Below, in pieces: positions 27,528-37,018 of a stretch of DNA of 64,000 nt (positions are counted from its first letter, which is position 1; the number at the start of each line of letters is the position of its first letter). Both the position numbers and the translations under genes were made by a program. Source of the DNA: Nisaea sediminum (GTDB lineage Bacteria; Pseudomonadota; Alphaproteobacteria; Thalassobaculales; Thalassobaculaceae). The notes beneath the pieces are model-generated. The model made no database searches. It was not told where the DNA came from and worked only from the letters and a program-made list of their open reading frames with translations. The stretch covers positions 41,846 through 105,845 of the forward strand of contig NZ_JACZCQ010000015.1 in assembly GCF_014904705.1 (NCBI RefSeq). The letters run 5' to 3'.

Positions 27528-28712
27528 ATGTACAAAAAGATAACGGCCCTTGCGGCCCTGGGAGCGTTGCTGGCGGCGCCGGCGATGGCGGCCGACAAGG
27601 TCAAGATCGGGTTCGTCACCACCATCACCACGCCGGCAGGCGTGATCGGCCAGGACATGGTCGATGCGGTCAATCTCGCGATGGACGATATCGGCGGCAA
27701 GATGGGCGGTCTCGATGTCGAACTCATCATTGAGGACGATGCCTTCAATCCGCCGGTCGGCAAGCAGAAGGTCGACAAGCTGGTGAAGCAGGACGATGTC
27801 GATTTCGTCGCCGGCTTCATTTGGTCCCACGTCCTGCTGGCCTCGAAGAAGTCGGCGCTGGATGCGGGCAAGTTCCTGATCAGCTCGAATGCCGGTCCGT
27901 CGCAACTCGCCGGCGACCAGTGCGACAAGAACTTCTTCTCCGCCTCCTGGCAGAACGACCAGACGCCGATGGCGATGGGCGAGGTTCTGAACCAGAACGG
28001 CGTCAAGTCCGTCTACGTGATGGCGCCGAACTACGCCGCCGGCAAGAACATGATCGCCGGTGTCGAGCGGACCTTCAAAGGCAAGGTCGTCGGCCGGGAT
28101 CTCACCAAGTGGGGCAAGGACGCTCAGCTCGATTTCTCCGCCGAACTCGCCAAGGCGAAGGCCTCGGGCGCCGATGCGCTCTGGGTGTTCTATCCGGGCA
28201 AGGCCGGCGGCGCACTGATCAAGCAGTACGAGCAGGCCGGCCTGCTCGGACAGCTGCCGCTCTATACGGTCTTCACCGTGGACTCGATCGCCCTGCCGAA
28301 ACTGCAGGAAGGCAACCTGAAAGGCGTGATGGGCTCGCTCAATACCCAGCACTGGGGCCCGGATCTCGACAATCCGCAGAACAAGAAGTTCGTCGAGGGC
28401 TTCAAGAAGAAGTACGGCCGTTATCCGTCCTTCTACGCGGCTCAGTCCTACGACACGATCTTCATGATCAAGAGCGCGGTCGAAGCGGTGAACGGCAATC
28501 TGGACGACATGGACGGCATGCGGGCCGCGATGAAGAAGGCCGATTTCCCGTCGACCCGCGGCAAGTTCACCTTCGGGAACAACCATTTCCCGATCCAGAA
28601 CTTCTATCTGCGTGAAGTCGTGACGGATGCGGACGGCGTCTGGACCACCAAGGTCGTCAAGACGGTCCTTGAGAACCATCAGGATCCGTATGCAGGTGAG
28701 TGCAAGATGTAA
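27528..28712 (+). CDS. branched-chain amino acid type ABC substrate-binding protein
   Basis: A 394-residue periplasmic binding protein of the Peripla_BP_6 (LivJ/LivK) family. The signal peptide MYKKITALAALGALLAAPAMA ends in an AMA cleavage site before ADKVKIGFVTTI. The ATG at 27528 follows CTGGGAGGC. The body shows the family pattern of early hydrophobic strands, DLTKWGKDAQLDFSAELAKAKASGADALW, and a tail with Cys (YAGECKM). It is the first gene of a five-gene importer operon. The family binds branched-chain amino acids, but many homologues take amides, urea or aromatic acids, so the ligand is open. Confidence 0.92.
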   Translation: MYKKITALAALGALLAAPAMAADKVKIGFVTTITTPAGVIGQDMVDAVNLAMDDIGGKMGGLDVELIIEDDAFNPPVGKQKVDKLVKQDDVDFVAGFIWSHVLLASKKSALDAGKFLISSNAGPSQLAGDQCDKNFFSASWQNDQTPMAMGEVLNQNGVKSVYVMAPNYAAGKNMIAGVERTFKGKVVGRDLTKWGKDAQLDFSAELAKAKASGADALWVFYPGKAGGALIKQYEQAGLLGQLPLYTVFTVDSIALPKLQEGNLKGVMGSLNTQHWGPDLDNPQNKKFVEGFKKKYGRYPSFYAAQSYDTIFMIKSAVEAVNGNLDDMDGMRAAMKKADFPSTRGKFTFGNNHFPIQNFYLREVVTDADGVWTTKVVKTVLENHQDPYAGECKM

Positions 28713-28734
28713 TCACCCCCGTGGGTGATGCGGG

Positions 28735-28763
28735 AACCGGCGGAGCGCTTGGCTCCGCCGGTT
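28735..28763 (+). terminator. intercistronic hairpin between binding protein and permeases
   Basis: A perfect 12-bp stem (AACCGGCGGAGC with its complement, loop GCTTG) lies 22 bp after the binding-protein stop codon, followed only by a short T-rich stretch. Position and strength suggest partial termination or 3' protection, giving more binding protein than permease. Confidence 0.6.
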
Positions 28764-28829
28764 TCAGTTTCAAGTTGAGGACACGGGCAGCGCAAGACTG
28801 CCGTCAAATAAGAGAACAGGGGCATCCTG

Positions 28830-29753
28830 GTGGACTGGGGACTATTCACGATACAGATGCTGAACGGGCTTCAGCTGGGGGTGCTGCTGTTTCTGCTTGC
28901 CGCCGGTCTGACCCTTGTCTTCGGCATCATGGACTTCGTCAATCTGGCGCACGGCTCGCTCTACATGATGGGCGCCTACTTCTGCGCCACGCTGACTCAA
29001 CTGACGGATTCTTTCCTGCTCGGCGTGGTTCTGGCGCTGCCGCTCACGGCCTTGCTCGGCTGGCTGGTCGAGCTGATCGTGGTCCGGGCGCTCTATACCC
29101 ATGACCATCTGGACCATGTCCTCGCGACCTTCGGGCTGATCCTCTGTTTCGATACCGCGGTCGACTACATCTGGGGCCCGACCGGGATGGCGATTCCGCT
29201 TCCGGATTTCCTCAACGGTCAGGTGACGCTGTTCGGCGGGTTGGACTTCCCCGTCTTCCGCCTGGTCATCATCTTTTCCGGGTTGCTCGTGGCCGCGCTG
29301 CTCTATTTCATGGTCGCACACACCCGCCTTGGCATGCTGATCCGGGCCGGTGCCTCGAACCGGACCATGGTGATGGCGCTCGGGGTCGATATCGGCAAGC
29401 TCTTCGCGCTGGTCTTTGCCGTCGGGGCGGCGTTCGCCGGGTTCGCCGGCATGCTGATCGCGCCGATCACCGAAGCCAGCATCGGCATGGGTAACGACAT
29501 CATCATCGTCGCCTTCGTCGTGATCATCATCGGCGGCATCGGTTCCATCAAGGGCGCCTTCGTGGCCGCCATGATCGTCGGCCTGATCGACACGATGGGC
29601 CGCTCCTTCCTCGACCAGCTGCTGAAAGTCTTCATGACGGCGCAGAACGCGGAAACCTCCGCGCCCGCGCTCTCGGCCATGGCGATCTACATCCTGATGG
29701 CTGTTGTCCTTGCTTTCCGGCCCCAGGGCCTGTTCCCACCAAAGGTGCGCTGA
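28830..29753 (+). CDS. livH: ABC permease, LivH type
   Basis: A 307-residue inner-membrane permease starting at GTG 28830. It has about eight hydrophobic segments, the LivH pattern LTLVFGIMDFVNLAHGSLYMMGAYF near the N-terminus and the coupling region GVDIGKLFALVFAVGAAFAGFAGML. It should form the translocation pore with the LivM-type permease, which starts 4 bp after its stop codon. Confidence 0.93.
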   Translation: MDWGLFTIQMLNGLQLGVLLFLLAAGLTLVFGIMDFVNLAHGSLYMMGAYFCATLTQLTDSFLLGVVLALPLTALLGWLVELIVVRALYTHDHLDHVLATFGLILCFDTAVDYIWGPTGMAIPLPDFLNGQVTLFGGLDFPVFRLVIIFSGLLVAALLYFMVAHTRLGMLIRAGASNRTMVMALGVDIGKLFALVFAVGAAFAGFAGMLIAPITEASIGMGNDIIIVAFVVIIIGGIGSIKGAFVAAMIVGLIDTMGRSFLDQLLKVFMTAQNAETSAPALSAMAIYILMAVVLAFRPQGLFPPKVR

Positions 29754-29756
29754 GCC

Positions 29757-30731
29757 ATGACCTCTCTGTTTCGCACCGGGCTTCCCGCCTATGCCATGGT
29801 TGCCGGGCTGCTGTTTCTGGCCGGGCTCCCCGTTCTTGCCGTGTGGGCCGACAACATCTTCCTGATCGACCTTTACCTGCGGCTGATGATTCTCGCGATC
29901 GCCGCGGTCAGCCTGAACCTGATCCTCGGTTATGGCGGTATGGTCAGCTTTGGGCACGCGGCCTATCTCGTGATCGGCGCCTATGCCGTCGGCATTCCGG
30001 CCTATTACGGGATCTATGACGGTTTCCTGCAGTTCGCCATCGCGATCCTTGCCTCGGCGGCGATCGCCCTCGTCACGGGTGCGATAGCGCTCAGGACCAA
30101 GGGCGTCTATTTCATCATGATCACCATGGCCTTCGCGCAGATGGTGTTCTTCACCTTCGTCTCGATCGAGGAATATGGCGGTGACGACGGGCTGGTCATC
30201 GACGCGCGCAGCGAGTTCGCCGGCCTCCTCGATATCAACGACAACTTCACGCTCTACTACTTCGTGCTCGCCTCGCTCATCCTGGCGCTCGGCCTCGTGC
30301 ACCGGATCGTGCATTCGCGCTTCGGCATGGTGATCTCGGGCTCCAAGGGCAATGACCGCAGGATGCAGGCGATCGGATTTCCGACCTACCGCTATCGTCT
30401 CGCCAGCTATGTAATCTCCGGCGCCATCTGTGGCTATGCGGGGGCGCTGCTCGGCAATTTCACGAACTTCATCACGCCGGAAATGGGTGACTGGGTGCGC
30501 TCGGGTGAGCTCATCTTCATGGTCGTGCTCGGGGGCGCCGGCAGTCTTTTCGGGCCGGTGCTCGGCACCGCGGTTTTCGTCCTGCTGGAAGAATATCTCT
30601 CGCGCCTCACCCAGTATTGGCACTTTCCCTTCGGCGCGATGCTGATCCTCGTCGTGATCTTCACCCGCGGCGGCATCAACGGGATGTTCCGCTGGCTCGG
30701 CGAGCGGATCGGAATGGGAGCGCGGTCATGA
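29757..30731 (+). CDS. livM: ABC permease, LivM type
   Basis: A 324-residue inner-membrane permease with about nine to ten hydrophobic segments. It has the LivM signature LNLILGYGGMVSFGHAAYLVIGAYA and a coupling loop around QAIGFPTYRYRLASYVISGAICGYAGAL. The stop codon overlaps the ATG of the next gene (ATGA), a sign of translational coupling. It pairs with the preceding LivH-type permease. Confidence 0.93.
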   Translation: MTSLFRTGLPAYAMVAGLLFLAGLPVLAVWADNIFLIDLYLRLMILAIAAVSLNLILGYGGMVSFGHAAYLVIGAYAVGIPAYYGIYDGFLQFAIAILASAAIALVTGAIALRTKGVYFIMITMAFAQMVFFTFVSIEEYGGDDGLVIDARSEFAGLLDINDNFTLYYFVLASLILALGLVHRIVHSRFGMVISGSKGNDRRMQAIGFPTYRYRLASYVISGAICGYAGALLGNFTNFITPEMGDWVRSGELIFMVVLGGAGSLFGPVLGTAVFVLLEEYLSRLTQYWHFPFGAMLILVVIFTRGGINGMFRWLGERIGMGARS

Positions 30732-31480
30732 GCGGCGCCTTCCTTGAGGTCCGGAACCTCTACAAGAATTATGGCGGCATAGCCGCGACCGATCATGTCG
30801 ACCTGGACGTCAGGGAGTCCGAACTCCACGCGATCATCGGGCCGAACGGCGCCGGCAAGACGACGCTGATCTCGCAGCTCTCCGGCGAGGTGCCGCCGGA
30901 CGGCGGCAGGATCCGTTTCGCGGGCAGGGACATCACCTCGGCCCCGGCCTACAGGCGCTCTCTGCTCGGTCTTGCGCGCTCCTTCCAGATCACCAGCCTG
31001 ATGCTGGACATGACGGTGCTGGAGAATGTCGCGCTCGCGGTGCAGGCCCATGCGGGGCATTCCTTCCGCTTCTGGAAACCCGCCCGCTCCGAGCGCGAAC
31101 TGGTGGAGCCGGCCTTGGCGGCGTTGAGATCCGTCGGCCTTGCCGACCGGGCGCACGATGTCGCGCGGGCGATGTCCCATGGTGAGCACCGGCAGCTGGA
31201 GATCGCCATGGCGCTCGCGACCCGGCCGACCCTGATGCTGCTGGACGAGCCGATGGCCGGAATGGGCGTCGAGGAGAGCCAGCGCATGGTGGAAATCCTC
31301 CGCAGCCTGAAGGGCGAAAAGACGATGCTGCTGATCGAGCATGACATGGACGCTGTTTTCACCCTGGCGGATCGGATCTCGGTGCTGGTCTACGGGCGCG
31401 TGATCGCCACGGGGACGCCGGAGCAAATTCGCAATGACGAGGCCGTGCGTCAGGCCTATCTCGGCGACGAGGTGGCGTGA
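30728..31480 (+). CDS. livG: ABC ATPase, LivG type
   Basis: A 250-residue ATP-binding subunit. Walker A is GPNGAGKTT, the signature region reads MSHGEHRQLEIAMALA in place of LSGGQ, Walker B is LMLLDEPMAG, and the switch His is in LLIEHDM. The ATG at 30728 overlaps the permease stop codon; a longer frame opens upstream but lies inside the permease gene. The variant SHGE signature occurs in other LivG-type ATPases, so it should be functional. Confidence 0.92.
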   Translation: MSGAFLEVRNLYKNYGGIAATDHVDLDVRESELHAIIGPNGAGKTTLISQLSGEVPPDGGRIRFAGRDITSAPAYRRSLLGLARSFQITSLMLDMTVLENVALAVQAHAGHSFRFWKPARSERELVEPALAALRSVGLADRAHDVARAMSHGEHRQLEIAMALATRPTLMLLDEPMAGMGVEESQRMVEILRSLKGEKTMLLIEHDMDAVFTLADRISVLVYGRVIATGTPEQIRNDEAVRQAYLGDEVA

Positions 31481-32181
31481 TGCTGAGAGTCGAAACAATC
31501 GAGACCTTCTACGGCGCCAGTCAGGCCCTTTTCGGCATGAGCCTCGAGGTCGGCGCCAACGAGGTGGTGACGCTCATGGGCCGCAACGGCATGGGCAAGA
31601 CCACGACGGTCAATTCGATCATGGGCATCGTCCGCCCGGCGTCCGGCCGCATCACCTTCGAGGATGACGAGATCACCGACGCACCGGCGCACCGCATCGC
31701 CCGGCACGGGCTCGGCCTCGTGCCGGAAGGGCGGCAGGTGTTCCCGAACCTTTCGGTGCGCGAGAACCTCGTGGCCACGGCCGCGAACCGCTTCGGCGCG
31801 CGCGATCCCTGGACGGTCGAGCGGGTACTCGCCATGTTCCCGGAGCTGGAGGCGCGCATCACCTCGATGGCGAACCTGCTGTCCGGCGGCGAACAGCAGA
31901 TGCTGGCGATCGGCCGCGCGCTGATGACCAATCCGAAGCTCCTGATCCTCGACGAGGCGACCGAAGGGCTGGCGCCGCTGATCCGCAAAGAAATCTGGCA
32001 TTGCCTGGAGCGTCTGAAGCAGCAAGGCCAGGCGATCCTCGTGATCGACAAGAATATCGACGACCTGAAACGCATCGCCGACCGGCATTACATCGTTGAA
32101 AAGGGCCAGGTCGTCTGGTCGGGATCGAGTGCGGAGCTCGAGACCAATGCCGAGCTGGTACAGGAAAAGCTCGGGGTCTGA
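31480..32181 (+). CDS. livF: ABC ATPase, LivF type
   Basis: A 233-residue ATP-binding subunit. Walker A is GRNGMGKTT, the signature is LSGGEQQMLAIGRALM and Walker B is LLILDEATEGLAP. The switch position reads VIDKNIDDL, with Lys where His is usual, as in several LivF proteins. The ATG overlaps the preceding stop codon (TGATG). It is the last gene of the operon and is followed by a palindromic repeat. Confidence 0.92.
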   Translation: MLRVETIETFYGASQALFGMSLEVGANEVVTLMGRNGMGKTTTVNSIMGIVRPASGRITFEDDEITDAPAHRIARHGLGLVPEGRQVFPNLSVRENLVATAANRFGARDPWTVERVLAMFPELEARITSMANLLSGGEQQMLAIGRALMTNPKLLILDEATEGLAPLIRKEIWHCLERLKQQGQAILVIDKNIDDLKRIADRHYIVEKGQVVWSGSSAELETNAELVQEKLGV

Positions 32182-32195
32182 TCCCGCTCCCAATT

Positions 32196-32283
32196 CGTCA
32201 TCCCGGCCCCCGAGCCGGGACCTTTCAGATCGAAGGTCTCGGCGATATCGTCGCTGGGTCCCGGGTCAAGCCCGGGATGGCGA
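32196..32283. repeat. palindromic intergenic repeat, copy 1
   Basis: It begins CGTCATCCCGGC, has a GAGCCGGGACC arm and ends with CCCGGGATGGCGA. It belongs to the same family as the repeats at 40236, 46191 and 60341. It lies between the convergent importer operon and hemA and may double as a transcription stop. Confidence 0.75.
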
Positions 32284-32304
32284 TCTTTTTGGGGCCAGAA
32301 CGGG

Positions 32305-33516
32305 CTAGGCCCGCTTCCTGATTCCCGCTTCCGCGAACATCGGCACCAGGATATCCACCAGTTCCTCGATCATCGCGTCCGTGTGCTTCGGCGTCGGGGT
32401 GAAGCGCAGGCGCTCGGTCCCCTTGTCGACGGTCGGATAGTTGATCGCGGTCACGTAGATGTTGTGGTCATAGAGCAGCCGGTTGGAGAAATCCCGCGCT
32501 TTGGCCGGGTCGCCGACCAGCAGCGGCACGATATGGCTTTCGGATGGCATGACCGGCAGGCCGGCATCGGCGAAGGCCTGCTTCAGCCGGGCTGCCTGAC
32601 GCTGCTGCATCGCCCGTTCCTGCCCGCTCACCTTTAGGTGCCGGATGCTGGCCGCGGCGGCGGCCGCGGTGATCGGGGGCAGGGAGGTGGTGAAGATGAA
32701 GCCCGGGGCGACGCTGCGGATATAGTCCAGCACATGCGCCGGGCCGGCGAGATAGCCGCCATGCACGCCGACCGCCTTGCCGAGCGTGCCTTCGATCAGG
32801 TCGACCTTGTCGAGCACGCCGTCCCGCTCCGCGATTCCGGCGCCGCGCGGACCGTACATGCCGACCGCATGCACCTCGTCGAGATAGGTGATGGCATTGA
32901 ACGCGTGCGCCAGATCGCAAATCTCCTCGATCCTGCCGATATCGCCGTCCATCGAATAGACGCTCTCGAAGGCGACCATCTTGTGACTTTCGGGATCGGC
33001 CGCTTCCAGCAGCTCGCGCAGATGCTCCAGGTCGTTATGACGGAAGATGTGCCTGCGTGCCGTGCCCTTGCGGATGCCCTGGATCATCGAGGCATGGTTC
33101 TTCTGGTCGGAGAAGACGTCCATGTTGGGCGCGGCGCTGAGCAGGGTCGAAAGGCTCGCCTCGTTGGCGATGTAGCCCGAGGTGAAGAGGAGGGCGGCTT
33201 CCTTCCGGTGCCAGTCCGCGAGCTCCGCCTCGAGCTCGACATGATAATGGCTGGTACCGGAAATGTTCCGCGTACCGCCCGCGCCGACGCCGGTCTGGTC
33301 GACCGCCTCGTGCACCGCGTTCACCAGCACGTCGCTGCCGCCCATCGCCAGATAGTCGTTCGAGCACCAGACGAGGACCTGCTCTACGCGGCCGTCGCGG
33401 TAGTGCTTGTAGTACGGATACTTGTCCGCCTGCTTTTCCAGATCTGCGAACACGCGATAGCGGTCCTCTGCCTTGATCCGGTTCAGCTTGTCCTGGCAGA
33501 TGTCAAAGAGGTTCAC
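32305..33516 (-). CDS. hemA: 5-aminolevulinate synthase
   Basis: A 403-residue PLP enzyme condensing glycine and succinyl-CoA to 5-aminolevulinate, the first step of tetrapyrrole synthesis in alphaproteobacteria. It starts [23 protein letters not shown]. The glycine-rich region is [22 protein letters not shown], and Schiff-base Lys247 lies in [13 protein letters not shown]. Length matches the family. It is divergent from leuA; an FNR/FixK-like box lies 60 bp upstream of the start. Confidence 0.96.
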   Translation of the reverse strand: MNLFDICQDKLNRIKAEDRYRVFADLEKQADKYPYYKHYRDGRVEQVLVWCSNDYLAMGGSDVLVNAVHEAVDQTGVGAGGTRNISGTSHYHVELEAELADWHRKEAALLFTSGYIANEASLSTLLSAAPNMDVFSDQKNHASMIQGIRKGTARRHIFRHNDLEHLRELLEAADPESHKMVAFESVYSMDGDIGRIEEICDLAHAFNAITYLDEVHAVGMYGPRGAGIAERDGVLDKVDLIEGTLGKAVGVHGGYLAGPAHVLDYIRSVAPGFIFTTSLPPITAAAAAASIRHLKVSGQERAMQQRQAARLKQAFADAGLPVMPSESHIVPLLVGDPAKARDFSNRLLYDHNIYVTAINYPTVDKGTERLRFTPTPKHTDAMIEELVDILVPMFAEAGIRKRA

Positions 33517-33575
33517 GGCCTCTCTCTCCCGTTTATTGTGCGGTTTCGTTATCTCGCGTTTTTCGGCCCGGATTA

Positions 33576-33589
33576 ATGATCCAGGTCAA
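33576..33589 (-). promoter_or_regulatory. candidate FNR/FixK-type box for hemA
   Basis: On the hemA strand it reads TTGAC-CTGG-ATCAT, close to the TTGAT-N4-ATCAA consensus. hemA is a known target of FnrL/FixK-type regulators in other alphaproteobacteria. Identification rests on sequence match and position only. Confidence 0.5.
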
Positions 33590-33687
33590 TCCGCACGCTC
33601 ACAGCTTGACTGATACACCAGAGTCTGACTAGTTTCGCGCGTTATGTTGACGCACACGGAACTCGGCCTCGCGCTGCGACTTACGAT

Positions 33688-33710
33688 CCCGGCTCTCTAG
33701 AGAGACCGGG
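33688..33710. promoter_or_regulatory. CTCTCTAGAGAG dyad, candidate operator
   Basis: A perfect 12-bp palindrome CTCTCTAGAGAG is flanked by CCCGG and CCGGG arms, giving a near-perfect 23-bp dyad. It lies about 205 bp before the leuA ATG and may be an operator or leader hairpin. No U-run follows. Confidence 0.45.
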
Positions 33711-33750
33711 TCACGTCGCTCGTGTATGCTTGAACCGTGCTGATGCGCTG

Positions 33751-33768
33751 GGGATGGGCTCCCATCCC
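33751..33768 (+). promoter_or_regulatory. leader hairpin upstream of leuA
   Basis: GGGATGGG-CT-CCCATCCC is a perfect 8-bp stem in the leader. An overlapping 17-codon frame from 33743 has no Leu run, so classic leucine attenuation is not supported. Confidence 0.35.
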
Positions 33769-33915
33769 GACATCACATTTTCAAGACAAATCATAGCCTT
33801 CACGCCTCGTTTCGAGGTAGAGGTTCGGCATCGGGCGCATTCAGGAACGAATTTTGAATGTAACCGCGAGCAGGCGCAGCCGTGGAATGCGCGCCGCTCC
33901 GAGGGAGTTGAAGTG

Positions 33916-35595
33916 ATGAACCAGATGCATATCGAAAAATATCAGGCCTATCCGCAGGTCAATCTGCCGGACCGTACCTGGCCGTCGAAAGTGATCGACC
34001 ATGCGCCGGCATGGTGCAGCGTCGACCTGCGCGACGGCAACCAGGCGCTGGTCGACCCGATGGACAGCGCGCGCAAGCACCGCATGTTCAAGACCCTGGT
34101 CGAGATGGGCTTCAAGGAGATCGAGGTCGGCTTTCCGAGCGCCTCGGATACCGATTTCAATTTCGTCCGCGAGATCATCGAGGGCGGCCTGATCCCCGAT
34201 GACGTGACGATCCAGGTCCTGACCCAGGCGCGCGAACACCTGATCGAGCGCACGATCGAGAGCCTGATGGGCGCCAAGAGCGTCATCGTCCATCTTTACA
34301 ACTCGACCTCCGAACTGCAGCGCCGCGTCGTCTTCCAGCAGGACCGCGAAGGCGTGAAGCAGATCGCGGTCGAGGGTGCGAAGATGGTCAAGGACCGTCT
34401 CGCCCGGCTGGAAGAGGCCGGCACCAAGGTGCGCCTGCAATATTCCCCGGAAAGCTTCACCGGCACCGAGCTGGATTATGCGCTGGAGGTCTGCGAGGCG
34501 GTGATGGATGTCTGGCAGCCGACGCCGGAAAATCCTGTCATCATCAACCTGCCCTCGACGGTCGAGATGTCGACGCCGAACATCTATGCGGACCAGATCG
34601 AGTGGATGCACCGGCACTTCACCCGCCGGGATTCGATCATCCTCTCCGTCCATCCGCACAACGACCGGGGCACTGGCGTCGCGGCGACGGAACTGGCCGT
34701 CATGGCCGGTGCCGACCGGGTGGAAGGCACCCTGTTCGGCAACGGTGAGCGGACCGGCAACGTCGATATCGTCACCCTCGGCCTGAACCTCTTCACCCAG
34801 GGTGTCGATCCGGAGCTGGATTTCTCCAACATCAACGAGCTGATGGAAGTGGCGGAATACTGCAACCAGCTGCCGATCCATCCGCGCCATCCCTATGCGG
34901 GCGAACTGGTGCACACGGCCTTCTCAGGCTCGCACCAGGATGCGATCAACAAGGGGATGCAGGCGATCCGCAAGAGCAACGATCCGCATTGGGAAGTGCC
35001 CTACCTGCCGATCGACCCGCAGGATATCGGCCGTGATTACGAAGCGATCATTCGTGTGAACAGTCAGTCCGGGAAGGGCGGTGTCGCCTATCTGCTCGAG
35101 ACCGACCACAAGATCAAGATGCCGAAACCGGCGCAGGCCGATTTCAGCCAGGTGGTGCAGAAGATCGCCGACGCCACCGGCAAGGAGATCAACAGCGAGA
35201 CGATTTGGAGCACCTTCATGGCCGAGTATATCGACCAGCCGGAGGGCGTCTTCAAACTGGTCTCCTTCTCCTCCAGCCCGATCGAGGGCTCGAACGAGCG
35301 CGAGCACATCACGGCGGTGGTCACACATAACGGCGAGCGGCGCACGATCGAGGCGGACGGCAACGGTCCGATCTCGGCCTTCGTGAACGCGATGCGCCGC
35401 GAGTTCGGTCTCAACTTCCGGCTCAAGGACTATACCGAGCACACCCGCTCGGTCGGCTCCCGTGCCGAGGCGGCGGCCTACATCGAGCTGACCGTGCCGG
35501 ACGACAAGGGCCGCAGCGTCTTCGGGGTCGGGATCGATACCTCGATCACCATGGCGCCGATCCGTGCCGTGATGAGCGCCGTCAACCGGATCTGA
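33916..35595 (+). CDS. leuA: 2-isopropylmalate synthase
   Basis: A 559-residue enzyme condensing acetyl-CoA and 2-oxoisovalerate, the first committed step of leucine synthesis. The ATG at 33916 has GAGGGAGTTG upstream and begins at the usual family position; a longer frame from 33730 has no support. Catalytic motifs are DLRDGNQAL (about residue 37) and the metal-binding HPHNDRGTG. The C-terminal 130 residues form the LeuA regulatory domain that binds leucine. Length matches the long LeuA type. Confidence 0.95.
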   Translation: MNQMHIEKYQAYPQVNLPDRTWPSKVIDHAPAWCSVDLRDGNQALVDPMDSARKHRMFKTLVEMGFKEIEVGFPSASDTDFNFVREIIEGGLIPDDVTIQVLTQAREHLIERTIESLMGAKSVIVHLYNSTSELQRRVVFQQDREGVKQIAVEGAKMVKDRLARLEEAGTKVRLQYSPESFTGTELDYALEVCEAVMDVWQPTPENPVIINLPSTVEMSTPNIYADQIEWMHRHFTRRDSIILSVHPHNDRGTGVAATELAVMAGADRVEGTLFGNGERTGNVDIVTLGLNLFTQGVDPELDFSNINELMEVAEYCNQLPIHPRHPYAGELVHTAFSGSHQDAINKGMQAIRKSNDPHWEVPYLPIDPQDIGRDYEAIIRVNSQSGKGGVAYLLETDHKIKMPKPAQADFSQVVQKIADATGKEINSETIWSTFMAEYIDQPEGVFKLVSFSSSPIEGSNEREHITAVVTHNGERRTIEADGNGPISAFVNAMRREFGLNFRLKDYTEHTRSVGSRAEAAAYIELTVPDDKGRSVFGVGIDTSITMAPIRAVMSAVNRI

Positions 35596-35601
35596 CGCCG
35601 C

Positions 35602-36993
35602 TCAGACCAACACCCAGCCGAGCGCGGTCAGCAGCATGACCGCGCCGGCATTCATCCAGAGTCCGGCCTTTGCCATGTCGGCGACCTTTAAACCGCCCGC
35701 GCCGAAGACGATGGCGTTCGGCGGCGTCGCTACCGGCATCATGAAGGCGCAGCTCGCCGCCAGCGTGACCGGCGCCAGCATCGCCAGCAGCGGCAGGCCG
35801 AGCGCTTCGGCGAGTTCCGCCGTGATCGGCAGGAAAGCGGCGGCCGAGGCCGTGTTGCTCGCAAGCTCGGTCGCGAAGAGCACGATGCCCGCGCCGAAGC
35901 CGGCGGCGAGTCCTTCCGGCAGATAGCCGACCAAGGTCGAGAGACTCCCGGCGAGCGCGGCCGCGAGCCCGCTGTCGGTAATGGCGCCCGCCAGCGACAG
36001 TCCGCCTCCGAACAGGAGCAGAATGCCCCAATGGATCGCGCGTGCCTCGTCCCAGGTCAGCAGCGCGCGTTTCTCCGGCCCGGCCGGAACGGCGAACAGC
36101 AGCAATCCTGCCGCAAGCGCGATCGTCGTGTCGCTCACCGCTGGGAAGTACTCCCCGATGAACGGCCGGAAGATCCAGGCGAGCGCGGCGGCGGCGAGCA
36201 GCAGGGCGACCCGTTTCTCGCGCGTGCTCATCGGTCCCGGATGCGGCAGCGTCTCCGTCTGCAGCGCTTCGAGCGGACCGAAGGCGAACCGGGTCAGGAC
36301 AAGCCAGGCGAGGGCCAGCATCGCGGCCGAGACCGGCAGACCGATGGCCAGCCAGGTCGCGAAACCGAGCGGCATGCCGTAATTGCTGTCGAGGAACGCC
36401 GCCAGCATCGCGTTCGGCGGGGTTCCGATCAGGGTTGCCAGCCCGCCGATGGAACAACCGTAGGCGACCGCGAGGAGCAAAGCCTTGCGCAGCCGCGACG
36501 GCGCCCCGTCCAGCACAGATTGCGCGACCGGCAGCAGCATGATCGCACTCGCCGTGTTGCTGATCCACATCGAGGGCAGGGCTCCGGCCAGCAGGAAGCC
36601 GGCAACGAGCTGCCGGCTGCCGGTGCCCGTCCGGTGCAGGATCGCGGCGGAGAGCCGGGCATGCAGGCCGGAAGCGGTGATCGCCGCGCCGAGAAGGAAG
36701 CCGCCGAGAAAGAGAAACACGACCGGATGCGCATAAGGTGCCGCTGCCTGATGCAGGTCCGCGACGCCGAGCAACGGGAAGAGCAGGATCGGCAGCAGTG
36801 CCGTCGCCGGAAGGGGAAGCGCTTCGCCGATCCACCAGACGGCCATCAGCGCCGCGACGGCGACGGTGCGCCAGGCCGGGAGAGAGAGGTCGCCTGGCGG
36901 CGGCAGCAGAAGCAGGAGCGCGAACAGCGCGAGGCCAAGCAGCAAAGGGCGCGGACTGACGATATTGGGATCTGATTGCTGCATTGCGGCCAT
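35602..36993 (-). CDS. SLC13/DASS-family anion transporter
   Basis: A 463-residue inner-membrane carrier with about 11-12 hydrophobic segments. The two DASS hallmark SNT motifs are present, WISNTASAIMLLPV and ELASNTASAAAFLPI, which form the sodium and carboxylate sites. The family moves C4-dicarboxylates, citrate or sulfate with Na+. The ATG at 36993 has AGGGA five bases upstream; a longer frame to 37029 would overlap the divergent phosphatase gene. Confidence 0.9.
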   Translation of the reverse strand: MAAMQQSDPNIVSPRPLLLGLALFALLLLLPPPGDLSLPAWRTVAVAALMAVWWIGEALPLPATALLPILLFPLLGVADLHQAAAPYAHPVVFLFLGGFLLGAAITASGLHARLSAAILHRTGTGSRQLVAGFLLAGALPSMWISNTASAIMLLPVAQSVLDGAPSRLRKALLLAVAYGCSIGGLATLIGTPPNAMLAAFLDSNYGMPLGFATWLAIGLPVSAAMLALAWLVLTRFAFGPLEALQTETLPHPGPMSTREKRVALLLAAAALAWIFRPFIGEYFPAVSDTTIALAAGLLLFAVPAGPEKRALLTWDEARAIHWGILLLFGGGLSLAGAITDSGLAAALAGSLSTLVGYLPEGLAAGFGAGIVLFATELASNTASAAAFLPITAELAEALGLPLLAMLAPVTLAASCAFMMPVATPPNAIVFGAGGLKVADMAKAGLWMNAGAVMLLTALGWVLV

Positions 36994-37018
36994 TTGGTCC
37001 CTAGACAGAGAATAGTCA

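Larger units (their letters stand above)
33517..33915. other. divergent hemA-leuA control region
   Basis: About 400 bp holding the candidate FNR-type box (33576-33589), a CTCTCTAGAGAG dyad (33688-33710) and a perfect leader hairpin (33751-33768). The leuA frame is open from 33730, but the conserved protein begins at 33916, so most of this is probably untranslated leader. Confidence 0.6.

Noticed and set aside
28842..30623. 593-codon minus-strand open frame rich in His, Glu and Asp
   Set aside because: Antisense to the two ABC permeases; the acidic/His-rich pattern is the complement of hydrophobic membrane codons.
33743..33796. 17-codon frame as a leucine attenuator leader peptide for leuA
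   Set aside because: It contains Trp codons but no Leu codons and is not followed by a U-run terminator hairpin.
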